64,000 bases of DNA from Pacificoceanicola sp049341065 (GTDB lineage: Bacteria > Pseudomonadota > Alphaproteobacteria > Rhodobacterales > Rhodobacteraceae), in contig NZ_JBMPIX010000006.1 of the NCBI RefSeq assembly GCF_049341065.1, positions 62,001-126,000 of the forward strand, read 5' to 3'. Of this stretch, positions 1-8,233 are shown piece by piece. How positions within the stretch are numbered: position 1 is the first letter of the stretch; every line of letters begins with the position of its first letter. Under the pieces are notes generated by a model, which was not told the DNA's origin, made no database searches, and saw only the letters and a program-made list of their open reading frames with translations. The position numbers and the translations under genes were made by a program.

Positions 1-337
1 CCAATCCCTTGTTCAGCACTCCCGAACCGCCAAAGACCGCAAGCAGGCCCATCACCGCCACGATCACCGGCAAAATGAAGGGCGCGCCCAATAAGGCCAC
101 CAGAATGGCGCGGCCCGGAAAGTTTCGCCGGGCCAAGGCCCGCGCCACCGGCACTGCAAACAGGCAGCTGAACAACGCCGACAGCAAGGCCTGCCAAAGT
201 GTAAAGCGGATGGCTTCAAGGTCACCGGGCCGCAGGGCCGCAAAGCCCTCGGCCCGGATCAGGACCACGGCAATTGGCCCCAGCGTCAAAAGCGCAAGGG
301 CCAGAGCCGCGATTATTGAGAGAGCGCGCGGCGCCAT
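1..337 (-). CDS. thiP: Thiamine ABC transporter permease ThiP (partial, N-terminal 112 residues)
   Basis: This is the 5' part of a minus-strand gene that runs off the left edge. It begins MAPRALSIIAAL and shows hydrophobic segments typical of a binding-protein-dependent permease, including a stretch ending in LLGAPFILPVIVAVMG. The start ATG (335-337) lies inside the 3' end of thiB, so the two genes overlap by 25 bases and are probably translationally coupled. In the ThiBPQ system this inner-membrane protein passes thiamine or its phosphates from ThiB into the cytoplasm. The assignment rests on its position after thiB and the TPP riboswitch together with the permease-like sequence. An iron-type permease of the same superfamily would look similar in isolation. 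Confidence 0.85.
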   Translation of the reverse strand, partial: MAPRALSIIAALALALLTLGPIAVVLIRAEGFAALRPGDLEAIRFTLWQALLSALFSCLFAVPVARALARRNFPGRAILVALLGAPFILPVIVAVMGLLAVFGGSGVLNKGL

Positions 338-1293
338 GCCTCGATGGCCTCGTCCCGCAGGCTGGCCGCCTCGTCTTCGGAGTAGAAAAGCACCTTTTCA
401 GGCAGATCGAGTTTCTTGAACCCTTCGGGCCATTGCCCCTTTGGCAAGGCGGCAGGGATCGACCAGTTGCCTGTGGCGATCATACCTTGGAAATCGGCTG
501 ACAGGATGAAGTTCATGAACTGATCTGCCAGTTCAGGCTGATCCGTCCCGGCCAACTTTGCAGCCAGTTCCACCATGAAATAATGCCCTTCGGGAAAGAT
601 CGCGGCCTTCTTGGTCTCATCGCCTTCGGCAATGATGTGGTACGCAGGCGAGGTTGTGTAGGACAACACCATATCCGCCTCGCCATCGGTGAACAGCCCG
701 TAGGATTCCGACCAGCCGCGCGTGACCGTGACGATCTTGGGCGCGAGCTTTTCCCATGCGGCCTGCGCCTGATCGCCATAGACCGCCTGCACCCAAAGCA
801 CCAAGGCCAGCCCCGAGATCGAACTGCGGGGATCCTGAATCACCAGCCGCAGGTCATCCGGCGCGTTCAACAAATCATCAAAGCTGGCGGGCGGCGTGTC
901 GATCCGTGTCGTGTCATAGACAAAGGCCGTGTGGCCATAATTGAACGGCAAAAAGACATCGTCGGTCCACGCAATCGGCATGGTCAACGGCGCAAGGTCC
1001 ACCCCATGTGGCGCAAACAGCCCGCTTTCGCGCGCCTTCTTGGTCACATCGGTATTCAGGCCGATGACCACGTCGGCCTCGGTCCGCGCGCCCTCCAGCA
1101 AGAGGCGCGGCAACAGATCACCGGGTTTGAATTGCAGATCACAGGCACAACGCGCCTCGAACAATTCTTCTATTTTCGGGCCCGGGCCCCATTCGGATAC
1201 GAAATAATCCGGGGCATAGACCGTAAGAACGGCATCGTCCGCCAGCGCTGCGCTGGCTGCAAACAATCCCGCTGCAAATGTGAGTGCCTTCAT
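313..1293 (-). CDS. thiB: Thiamine-binding periplasmic protein ThiB
   Basis: The 326-residue extracellular solute-binding protein opens with a Sec signal peptide (about residues 1-18, ending ASAALA). It contains the VYAPDYFVSEWGPG region and the later TRGWSESYGLFTDGEADMVL segment, which resembles ThiB/TbpA. It would capture thiamine, TMP or TPP in the periplasm for ThiP. The start ATG follows a GGAG motif at 7-base spacing. A TPP riboswitch lies about 50 bases upstream in the leader, which strongly supports the thiamine substrate over the iron substrates used by related binding proteins. thiP overlaps its 3' end. Confidence 0.93.
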   Translation of the reverse strand: MKALTFAAGLFAASAALADDAVLTVYAPDYFVSEWGPGPKIEELFEARCACDLQFKPGDLLPRLLLEGARTEADVVIGLNTDVTKKARESGLFAPHGVDLAPLTMPIAWTDDVFLPFNYGHTAFVYDTTRIDTPPASFDDLLNAPDDLRLVIQDPRSSISGLALVLWVQAVYGDQAQAAWEKLAPKIVTVTRGWSESYGLFTDGEADMVLSYTTSPAYHIIAEGDETKKAAIFPEGHYFMVELAAKLAGTDQPELADQFMNFILSADFQGMIATGNWSIPAALPKGQWPEGFKKLDLPEKVLFYSEDEAASLRDEAIEAWRRALSQ

Positions 1294-1344
1294 GGCGTAT
1301 CTCCATATCTGCGGCGAGAGGGCAAGATTGGAGTGTCACCACCT

Positions 1345-1440
1345 AACCTTCCCTCCGCCGGTGTTAACCGGTTCAGGTTCAACGGGTTGATGCGCGCACG
1401 CAAATCTCAGACGGATCATGTTCCGCCACCCCGAGGTAGG
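1345..1440 (-). promoter_or_regulatory. TPP riboswitch (THI element) in the thiB leader
   Basis: Read on the minus strand, the region carries the hallmarks of the THI-box aptamer in order: CTACCTCGGGGTGGCGG, then CTGAGATTTGC, then GTTGAACCTGAACCGGTTAA followed by CACCGGCGGAGGGAAGG. The CTGAGA and TTGAACCTGA cores match the conserved pyrimidine- and pyrophosphate-sensing strands. It lies between aroC and thiB and is oriented to control thiB-thiP. No strong terminator separates it from the thiB ribosome-binding site, so translational control is the likelier mechanism (inference). Confidence 0.95.
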
Positions 1441-1536
1441 GCGGAACCTAGGGCCACAGGGACCGTCCTTCAAGCGGGAAATGGCTTGAGAGCCGGCGCG
1501 CGCTGGCCTAGGACTGCCGCAAAGGAGTCAACAGCC

Positions 1537-2643
1537 ATGAGCCTCAACAGTTTCGGTCACCTCTTCCGCGTCACCACATGGGGCGAAAGCCACGGGCCTG
1601 CCTTGGGCGCAACGGTCGATGGCTGCCCTCCGGGTGTTGCGATCGATGAGGCGATGATCCAGCAGTGGTTGGACAAACGGAAACCAGGTCAGAACAAGTT
1701 CACCACCCAGCGCAAGGAACCGGACGCGGTGCGCATTCTGTCCGGTGTCTTCGAGGGCAAGACCACCGGCACGCCTGTGCAATTGATGATCGAGAACACG
1801 GACCAGCGGTCCAAGGATTATGGCGATATCGCCGAAAAGTTCCGCCCCGGCCACGCCGATATCACCTATTGGCAGAAATACGGCATCCGCGATTATCGCG
1901 GTGGCGGGCGGTCTTCGGCACGCGAAACCGCCGCGCGGGTTGCCGCTGGCGGATTGGCCCGTGCCGCGCTTGGCGCCGCCCTGCCGGGCATCGAAGTCGA
2001 GGGCTATATGGTCCAGATCGGCCCGCACAAGATTGATCGCAGCCGTTTTGACCGGACCCAGATCGCGCAGAACCCATTTTGGTGCCCGGATGCGAAAGCC
2101 GCCGAGGACTGGGCCGACTACCTTGGCCAATTGCGCAAAAGCGGCGACAGCGTGGGCGCGGTGATCGAGGTTGTGGCGCGCGGCGTGCCCGCGGGCCTTG
2201 GGGCGCCGGTCTATGGCAAGCTGGATACCGATCTTGCGGCAGCCATGATGTCGATCAACGCCGTCAAAGCCGTTGAGATCGGCGAAGGCATGGAGGCCGC
2301 GACACTGACCGGTTCAGAAAACGCGGATGAGATCACAATGGGGCCGGATGGCCCGGTCTACAGCTCGAACCATTCGGGTGGCATTCTGGGCGGCATTTCC
2401 ACCGGGCAAGAGGTGGTCGTGCGCTTTGCCGTCAAACCGACGTCGTCTATCCTGAACCCGCGCCGGACCATCACCAAATCGGGCGAAGAGACCACCATCA
2501 TCACCAAGGGCCGCCACGACCCCTGTGTCGGCATTCGCGCCGTCCCGGTCGGCGAGGCCATGATGGCCTGCGTGATCCTTGACCATCTGCTGCTGCATCG
2601 CGGTCAGATCGGCGAGGCCGGAGGGCGGATCGGGCCCGCGTGA
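1537..2643 (+). CDS. aroC: Chorismate synthase AroC
   Basis: The protein is 368 residues starting MSLNSFGHLFRVTTWGESHG. It catalyses the last shikimate-pathway step, converting EPSP to chorismate with reduced FMN. Family signatures are plain: GESHGPALGATVDGCPPG near the N-terminus, YRGGGRSSARETAARVAAG in the middle, and HDPCVGIRAVPVGEAM near the end. The frame stays open far upstream through antisense thiB, but the ATG at 1537 has AAAGGAG at 1521-1527 and gives the normal family length. It is divergent from thiB, with the riboswitch between them. The stop codon lies within a perfect inverted repeat. Confidence 0.97.
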   Translation: MSLNSFGHLFRVTTWGESHGPALGATVDGCPPGVAIDEAMIQQWLDKRKPGQNKFTTQRKEPDAVRILSGVFEGKTTGTPVQLMIENTDQRSKDYGDIAEKFRPGHADITYWQKYGIRDYRGGGRSSARETAARVAAGGLARAALGAALPGIEVEGYMVQIGPHKIDRSRFDRTQIAQNPFWCPDAKAAEDWADYLGQLRKSGDSVGAVIEVVARGVPAGLGAPVYGKLDTDLAAAMMSINAVKAVEIGEGMEAATLTGSENADEITMGPDGPVYSSNHSGGILGGISTGQEVVVRFAVKPTSSILNPRRTITKSGEETTIITKGRHDPCVGIRAVPVGEAMMACVILDHLLLHRGQIGEAGGRIGPA

Positions 2644-2659
2644 AGATATCACGCGGGCC
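2633..2659. terminator. Hairpin spanning the aroC stop codon (convergent intergenic)
   Basis: A perfect 11-bp inverted repeat, GGCCCGCGTGA / TCACGCGGGCC, encloses the 5-base loop AGATA. The left arm includes the last codons and stop of aroC. It sits between convergent aroC and the chemoreceptor gene, only 5 bases from the latter's stop. No T-tract follows on either strand, so it may be a 3'-end stabilising hairpin rather than a classical intrinsic terminator. Confidence 0.55.
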
Positions 2660-2664
2660 GGTTC

Positions 2665-4626
2665 CTAGAAATCGCTCCAGACCTCGCTATCGCGTCCATT
2701 GGCGGCGTATCTGGCTTCCGAAGGGGCCGGGGTTGCGGGTTCGACAACGGTGTCGGCCCAGCCGCCATCAGAAGGGCTTAGCGGCTCTGGCTCGACCTCC
2801 AGATCACTGGCGCCATGGGCCGTTACCGGGCGATCTGCAATTGTCGGCGCACGAGGGGCTTCCAGTTCTTCTGGGGTCACCTCGACCTGCTTCGGCGTCT
2901 CGTCTCCGCGCGAGAAGTGCGCCAGAAGGCCGGACAAGCGCCCCGCCTCTTCGCTGAGCTGGCGGCTGGCCGCCGTGGTCTGGTTGACCATTGCCGCGTT
3001 CTGCTGTGTGACCTTATCGAGTTCGGCAACCCCGATATTGATCTCTTGAACGCCGCTTGCCTGCTCCTTGGCTGATGTCGCAATGTCAGACACCATGACC
3101 GAGACTTCGTTCACGCTGTCGACGATCTCTTTCAGCGTGATGGAGGTTTCTTCGACCAACCGTTCGCCATCCTCGACCTGCGCCGAACTGTTGGAGACAA
3201 GCTCCTTGATCTCGCTGGCCGATTCCGAGGCGCGTTGCGCCAGGGACCGCACTTCCGATGCCACGACAGCAAAGCCTTTGCCGGACTCGCCCGCCCGCGC
3301 CGCTTCGACCCCCGCGTTCAGGGCCAACAAGTTGGTCTGAAAGGCAATGTCGTCAATGACACCGATGATCTGCGTAATTTGGTCAGAGGACTTGGCAATC
3401 GACCCCATCGCCGCCTGCGCCCGTGCCATGACTTCGCCGCCGCGTTCTGCGCGTTCCCGGCCCATGACTACTTTTTCGTCCGCGTTTTGGGCGCGCTCGG
3501 CTGCCGATTGAACGCTGTTGGCGAGCTCTTCCAATGCGGCCGCACTTTCCTCAAGCGTGGCGGCCTGAAGCTCGGCGCGCCGGGACATCTCGGACGACAT
3601 GTCCGACAGATCCTGCGAATTTTGCTGGACGCTTTCACCGCTGTGGCGCAGTTGGTCAACAAGCTCTTTCAGGCCGTTGGACAGCGCGTTGAAATCGCTG
3701 CAAAGCGCTACGTATTCCTCCCCCAAATCCTGCCATTCAGAAGCGGGCATTTGCTGACCAACCTCGCCGTCTTTCAGCAGGTTCATGGCGCGACCAAGAC
3801 CGAGGAACAGCGACACGCGGCGCTCGTTCGCATCGCGTTCCTGCGCTGTCGCTTTCTGCGCATCCGCCAGGGAGTTTCTCAGGTCCGAAAGATTGCGGGC
3901 AATGCTTCCAAGTTCGTCCTTGCGCTGGGTCCCCTGCACTTCCGACTCATAATCCTCCTTGGCAAGCCTGCCGACAGAGTCGCCGAGCGCGGAAATCGGA
4001 ACCGTCAGAAGCCGCCCGAACAGGAAGGTTACAACAAGACTGCCTGCGATCGCCGACAGACTGACGGTCAGGAGAAGTGTATTGGCACGGGTCGTTTGCT
4101 CCACCGCCTCGGCCGCGACCTTCTCGGCGGCGGCGTCGGTTTGCTTTGAGACTGCGGAAAGTTTGAATAGTGCTGTCCGAATGGCGCTATCCGCAGACGC
4201 AGCCAAAGTTGCTCGTTGCTCAACCGTTTCGGCCGCGTCCGCCTTACCAGCCAAGCTATCCAGACTGCGCAGCCCCTGAGCGATCTGGCCCAGTTCCTGA
4301 GACATACGCGCATCATTCCAGCCAAGATCCTCAGTTGATGAGAGTTGGCCCACAACCTCATCCAAGGCGTTTTGCACTGCCGTCCAGCTTGAATCCATGT
4401 TCGATGAGAACCGAAGCAGATTGGTTTCCGCCGCAGTCAGTTCCAATTCCGTGTGCATCAGAAGATCGTTCTTTTCGAAATTCCGCGTCAGTGATGAGAT
4501 GTTGTCCGCCATAGACTCCTTCACCAGCCACGACGTTGCCGCGACCACAACCAAGGCGACCACCAGAATTGAAGCCGAAAAAAGGACCTGCACGCGTACA
4601 GGGAAATAACTCAGGAATTTGCCCAT
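2665..4626 (-). CDS. Methyl-accepting chemotaxis protein
   Basis: The 653-residue inner-membrane chemoreceptor starts MGKFLSYFPVRVQVLF. It has a first membrane helix at about residues 12-35, a periplasmic helical region, a second membrane helix near 185-210, a HAMP domain, and a long cytoplasmic signalling domain. The conserved hairpin reads IDDIAFQTNLLALNAGVEAA and continues with AGESGKGFAVVASEVRSLA. It would signal to CheA/CheW. The very C-terminus is VWSDF, which fits the x-aromatic-x-x-aromatic pattern of a CheR/CheB tethering pentapeptide. The ATG at 4626 is preferred over an upstream TTG because GAGG precedes it at good spacing. The ligand cannot be deduced. Confidence 0.93.
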   Translation of the reverse strand: MGKFLSYFPVRVQVLFSASILVVALVVVAATSWLVKESMADNISSLTRNFEKNDLLMHTELELTAAETNLLRFSSNMDSSWTAVQNALDEVVGQLSSTEDLGWNDARMSQELGQIAQGLRSLDSLAGKADAAETVEQRATLAASADSAIRTALFKLSAVSKQTDAAAEKVAAEAVEQTTRANTLLLTVSLSAIAGSLVVTFLFGRLLTVPISALGDSVGRLAKEDYESEVQGTQRKDELGSIARNLSDLRNSLADAQKATAQERDANERRVSLFLGLGRAMNLLKDGEVGQQMPASEWQDLGEEYVALCSDFNALSNGLKELVDQLRHSGESVQQNSQDLSDMSSEMSRRAELQAATLEESAAALEELANSVQSAAERAQNADEKVVMGRERAERGGEVMARAQAAMGSIAKSSDQITQIIGVIDDIAFQTNLLALNAGVEAARAGESGKGFAVVASEVRSLAQRASESASEIKELVSNSSAQVEDGERLVEETSITLKEIVDSVNEVSVMVSDIATSAKEQASGVQEINIGVAELDKVTQQNAAMVNQTTAASRQLSEEAGRLSGLLAHFSRGDETPKQVEVTPEELEAPRAPTIADRPVTAHGASDLEVEPEPLSPSDGGWADTVVEPATPAPSEARYAANGRDSEVWSDF

Positions 4627-4753
4627 CTCTAACCTCAAGCCAAAATGACGGGTGCCTCATGCACCTCACATCTTCGCCACCGTTATTGCGCCTCAGCGTT
4701 AACAAGCGGTCGCCCGGGTTCAGGGGAAATTCCTAAAATTTCAGTTGTTTCCT

Positions 4754-5626
4754 CTACTTTTGGGCGGGAAGTTTGGACAGTTGCACCGCGAGAATACCCG
4801 CCGCAATCACAGCGACGCCAACCATGTCAAGCGGCCGCAAAGCTTCGCCGATGACGACCGCCGCAATCGCTACTCCTAGGAAAGGATTGAGAAAATGGAA
4901 GGTCGCAGCGCGCACGGCACCAATGCGATTGACCAGCAGAAACCAGACAAATGTGGCCGCAAGACCGGGGACCAGCGTCGTATAGGCGAAGGCAAGGATC
5001 AGCTTTGAAGACCACTCAATTTGAAGTGTCTCCAGCCCTAGTGCAAAGGGCCAGAGCACCGCGCTTCCGATCAACATCTGCAAGCCGACGACCATAAGAA
5101 AGTTGCCCCCGGTCATCGCCCCGCGCAGTGCCAAAGTGGCCACCGTAAGGGCCACGACCCCAACCACGCACAGCGAAACGCCGTACGGATCGAACCCACC
5201 GCCAAACCGGGCGCCCATGATCAGCGCGACGCCTGCGACGCCCGCCACCAGACCAAGCAGGCTGAGCGGGCGCAGCTTGTCCCCCAGAAACAGCCAGCCG
5301 GTCAAGGCAACCAGCAACGGCATGGTTGAAGCGATGATTGCCGCGAGCGAGGCTTCGACCGTCTGCATGGCGACAAAGTTCAGCCCTAGATACAACGCGT
5401 TCTGGCAGATCCCGAAGATGATCGTCGCTTTCCACTGTGCCCGCGTCAGGCGCCAGCTTTGCCGCATCGCTTTGGCGATGATGACCGCCAACAGCCCGGA
5501 AATCAGAAAGCGCAGCGCCAGCGCCGACAGCGGCGGCGCTGATGCGACAATGATGCGGGCCGAAGTGAAAGCCGAGGACCACATGACCGCGAAGGCCAGT
5601 CCCATGATGAGTGCGCGAAAATCCAT
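4754..5626 (-). CDS. EamA-family (DMT superfamily) transporter
   Basis: A 290-residue, about 10-helix membrane protein built as two EamA repeats, starting MDFRALIMGLAFAVMWSSAF. The features FTSARIIVASAPPLSALALR and the second-repeat PFLGVAIAAVVIGEALRPLD are typical of RhaT/YdcZ-like drug and metabolite exporters. It probably exports a small metabolite, but the substrate is unknown. It is one of three DMT-family proteins here (the others are at 11633 and 46785), and they are not close copies of each other. It is transcribed away from the YbjN-like gene and has its own 115-bp gap from the chemoreceptor. Confidence 0.87.
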   Translation of the reverse strand: MDFRALIMGLAFAVMWSSAFTSARIIVASAPPLSALALRFLISGLLAVIIAKAMRQSWRLTRAQWKATIIFGICQNALYLGLNFVAMQTVEASLAAIIASTMPLLVALTGWLFLGDKLRPLSLLGLVAGVAGVALIMGARFGGGFDPYGVSLCVVGVVALTVATLALRGAMTGGNFLMVVGLQMLIGSAVLWPFALGLETLQIEWSSKLILAFAYTTLVPGLAATFVWFLLVNRIGAVRAATFHFLNPFLGVAIAAVVIGEALRPLDMVGVAVIAAGILAVQLSKLPAQK

Positions 5627-5789
5627 GACAAAGCATTAGAACGCAATCTGACCAGAGGAAACCGGTTTTCATCGGATTTTCACTGGCCATTTGTTCAGGC
5701 CTGAAACTGCGGATCGGCGCCATACCATCCGTTGCCGCGATAAAGCGCCCTTGCTAGGGTTGCCCAATGCCAACAAGGGGACATTTCCG

Positions 5790-6245
5790 ATGAAGCACAG
5801 CATTCTTGGCGCCGTTCTGATCGCCGCGGCCTCTGGCGCCATGGCCGATGTTGACGCCTCCAACCCCGCGCGCCTGTACGATCTTTTGCGCTCAGAAGGT
5901 TACGCGGTTGAACTCGGAAACGACTCGCTTGGTGATCCGAAAATCTCAGGCAAATCCGACGGCACAGCTTTTCAGATCTACTTTTACGATTGCACGGATA
6001 ACGTCGATTGCCGCACCATCCAGTTCCAGGTTGCATTTGATCTGAACCAGGGCATGGAATTTTCCAAAGCCAACAATTGGAACGCTGAAAAGCGTTATGC
6101 CGTGGTCTATCTGGATGACGAAATGGACCCTTTTTTGCAGATGGATCTCAACATCGACTACGGTGTCAGCGAAGAGAACTTTCTCGACAACTTCAAAATG
6201 TGGACCAAAGTCATGGGCGAATTCGAAGACTTCATAGACTGGTAA
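5790..6245 (+). CDS. Secreted YbjN-domain protein
   Basis: The 151-residue product starts MKHSILGAVLIAAASGAMA, a clear Sec signal peptide with likely cleavage after residue 19. The mature part (RLYDLLRSEGYAVELGNDS, a DCTDNVDC segment with two cysteines, VYLDDEMDPFLQMDLNIDYG) resembles the YbjN putative sensory-transduction-regulator family. The two cysteines could form a periplasmic disulfide. The ATG is preceded by AAGGGG at 5775-5780. Function is not known. A strong terminator lies just downstream, shared with ccrM from the other side. Confidence 0.75.
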   Translation: MKHSILGAVLIAAASGAMADVDASNPARLYDLLRSEGYAVELGNDSLGDPKISGKSDGTAFQIYFYDCTDNVDCRTIQFQVAFDLNQGMEFSKANNWNAEKRYAVVYLDDEMDPFLQMDLNIDYGVSEENFLDNFKMWTKVMGEFEDFIDW

Positions 6246-6273
6246 GACCGCAGCCCTACAAATGACGAAAAAG

Positions 6274-6296
6274 CCCCGCCTGACGCGCAGGCGGGG
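6274..6296. terminator. Intrinsic terminator between the YbjN-like gene and ccrM
   Basis: A perfect 9-bp stem, CCCCGCCTG / CAGGCGGGG, has the 5-base loop ACGCG. On the minus strand it is followed by CTTTTT, so it is a good Rho-independent terminator for ccrM. It may also help end the plus-strand YbjN-like transcript. Confidence 0.85.
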
Positions 6297-6361
6297 ATAG
6301 TTGATGCCTTGGATGACACTCACAAGGCACCGGCGGTGTTCGATAATTCCGAAGGGAACGC

Positions 6362-7477
6362 TTAGTTGGGGCGGTCTTCCATTTCCGAGCGGATCTGCTG
6401 ACGCAGCACGTCGATCGGCACGGTCTTGCCGTCACGCTTGAAGCACCAGTAGGTCCAACCGTTGCAGCTTGGCGCACCTTCCAGCGCAGCGCCAACCTGA
6501 TGGATGCTGCCTTTTACGTCATCGCCAATCAGTGTGCCATCAGCGCGGACCTTGACCTTATGGCGGCCATTCATGCTCCACAATTGCTCACCGGGGCGCA
6601 GCATGCCGCGCTCGACCAACTGGCCGAAAGGCACGCGCGGCTCTGCACGTTTCGACGTGCTGACCTGCAAGGACGACTTGTCAAAAGGACGAATGTCTGC
6701 GATCCGCTTGCTGGCAACCTCGCGATAGGCCGCCTCGCGTTCGATGCCGATCCAGTCGCGGCCCAGCATCTTGGCCACAGCGCCGGTGGTTCCCGTGCCG
6801 AAGAAAGGGTCAAGGACAACATCGCCCGGATTCGTGCTGCCCACCAGTACGCGGTGCAGCAGGCTGGTCGGTTTCTGCGTCGGATGCGCCTTGTCGCCAT
6901 TGGCGTCCTTCAGGCGTTCGCCGCCGTTGCAGATCGGCAGAACCCAGTCGCTGCGCATCTGGATGCCTTCGTTCAGCGATTTCAGCGCCTCGTAATTAAA
7001 GGTGTACTTGGCGCCCTCGGATTTGGAGGCCCAGATCATCGTTTCATGTGCATTGGTGAACCGCTTGCCGCGGAAGTTCGGCATCGGATTGGCCTTGCGC
7101 CAGACGACATCGTTCAGGATCCAGTAGCCTTCATTCTGAAGCGCTGTACCGACCCGAAAAATGTTGTGATAGGAACCGATTACCCAGATCGCCCCGTCGG
7201 GCTTGAGCAATCGGCGTGCCGCCTTCAACCAGTCTTGGGTAAACTTATCATAGACGGCGAAACTTGAAAATTGGTCCCAGTGATCGTCGACCGCATCGAC
7301 GCGGGAATTATCGGGCCGATGAAGATCGCCTTTCAGCTGAAGATTGTAGGGAGGATCCGCAAAAATCAGGTCCACAGATGCCTCCGGAAGACTGTTCATC
7401 ACATCGATGCAGTCCCCGTCCAGAATCGTATTGAGTGGGAGCGCATCCACGCTCTTCAGCTTGGTCATCTTTGTCAT
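6362..7477 (-). CDS. ccrM: Cell-cycle-regulated DNA adenine methyltransferase CcrM (GANTC)
   Basis: A 371-residue solitary beta-class N6-adenine methyltransferase. The catalytic DPPY is at residues 41-44 (FADPPYNLQLKG) and the SAM-binding DPFFGTGTTG is at about 223-232. The C-terminal section from about 275 (WSMNGRHKVKVRADGTLIG, CNGWTYWCFKRDG) matches the CcrM-specific C-terminal domain needed for DNA recognition. CcrM methylates adenine in GANTC after replication and controls cell-cycle transcription in alphaproteobacteria. No restriction enzyme gene is adjacent. The ATG at 7477 follows AGAGG; the frame is open further upstream, but that part lacks family similarity. Two GANTC sites lie 46-67 bases upstream. 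Confidence 0.96.
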   Translation of the reverse strand: MTKMTKLKSVDALPLNTILDGDCIDVMNSLPEASVDLIFADPPYNLQLKGDLHRPDNSRVDAVDDHWDQFSSFAVYDKFTQDWLKAARRLLKPDGAIWVIGSYHNIFRVGTALQNEGYWILNDVVWRKANPMPNFRGKRFTNAHETMIWASKSEGAKYTFNYEALKSLNEGIQMRSDWVLPICNGGERLKDANGDKAHPTQKPTSLLHRVLVGSTNPGDVVLDPFFGTGTTGAVAKMLGRDWIGIEREAAYREVASKRIADIRPFDKSSLQVSTSKRAEPRVPFGQLVERGMLRPGEQLWSMNGRHKVKVRADGTLIGDDVKGSIHQVGAALEGAPSCNGWTYWCFKRDGKTVPIDVLRQQIRSEMEDRPN

Positions 7478-7522
7478 TCTCTGCCTCTGTCCCGGCGCTT
7501 TTTGCGCTCTGTCCTTGGCGTC

Positions 7523-7544
7523 GAATCTGTAGCTTAGCTGATTC
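7523..7544 (-). promoter_or_regulatory. Pair of GANTC methylation sites in the ccrM upstream region
   Basis: GAATC at 7523-7527 and GATTC at 7540-7544 lie 46-67 bases upstream of the ccrM start, 12 bases apart. In Caulobacter two GANTC sites in the ccrM leader link its transcription to methylation state. The same arrangement here suggests conserved autoregulation. I did not find a convincing full CtrA box (TTAA-N7-TTAA) next to them. Confidence 0.6.
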
Positions 7545-7565
7545 TTGGTCAATTTCTTTTTTAAA

Positions 7566-8195
7566 TCAGTCACTTCCGATTTCATCTTGATACAAGATAT
7601 TGTGGATCGGTTTAAACGAACGTCTATGGTGTGGGGTCACACCAAGATTTTGGAGGGCAGATTTGTGACACTTCGTCGGATATCCGGCGTTTGTTTCCCA
7701 ACCATATCCCGGGAACTGTGTCGCGATCTTCTTCATGACATCATCCCGCCACGTTTTCGCCACAATTGAGGCCGCGGCGATGGACGGAGATTTGCCGTCG
7801 CCGCGCACAATTGTGGTCGCCGGGCAGGGCAAATAGGGCGGAAGACGGTTGCCGTCGATCAGCAAATGGTCGGGCGGATGCGGCAAGTCAGCGACGGCGC
7901 GTCGCATCGCCAGATAGGTCGCCTGCAGAATGTTGATCTCGTCAATCTCTTCAACTGTGGCCGCGCCAATCCCGACAGCCGCCTGTTGCCGGATCAAAAG
8001 TGTGATGGCCTTCCGCCGCTTGGCGCTCAGCGTTTTGGAGTCCCGCAGGCCATCTGGAAAAGCATCCGGGTTCAATACCACCGCGGCAGCGACCACCGGG
8101 CCAGCCAGAGGCCCCCGGCCAACTTCATCCACCCCCGCGACACGCAGGCCTTTGCGCCACAAGGGCGACTCGAAACTTGTATTCAGCGGCAACAT
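7566..8195 (-). CDS. rnhB: Ribonuclease HII
   Basis: The 209-residue enzyme starts MLPLNTSFESPLWRKGLRVA. It has the RNase HII signatures AGVDEVGRGPLAGPVVAAAV (catalytic Asp-Glu pair), LLIDGN, and VRGDGKSPSIAAASIVAK. It removes RNA from RNA-DNA hybrids and single ribonucleotides from DNA. A run of G's lies directly before the ATG, so the next codon (TTG, 8192) is a possible alternative start. It is upstream of ccrM in the same direction (88-bp gap), an order common in Rhodobacteraceae, and may be co-transcribed with the GGDEF gene 38 bases upstream. Confidence 0.95.
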   Translation of the reverse strand: MLPLNTSFESPLWRKGLRVAGVDEVGRGPLAGPVVAAAVVLNPDAFPDGLRDSKTLSAKRRKAITLLIRQQAAVGIGAATVEEIDEINILQATYLAMRRAVADLPHPPDHLLIDGNRLPPYLPCPATTIVRGDGKSPSIAAASIVAKTWRDDVMKKIATQFPGYGWETNAGYPTKCHKSALQNLGVTPHHRRSFKPIHNILYQDEIGSD

Positions 8196-8233
8196 CCCCC
8201 TGTGAAACAGCAAAGGCGCGCGACAGGCAAGGG

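Noticed and set aside
583..1536. N-terminal extension of aroC across thiB and the riboswitch
   Set aside because: The extension is antisense to thiB. The aroC start at 1537 has a ribosome-binding site and gives the family length.
7551..7620. Possible CtrA binding site upstream of ccrM
   Set aside because: TTAA half-sites are present, but none forms TTAA-N7-TTAA with acceptable match, so no CtrA box is claimed.
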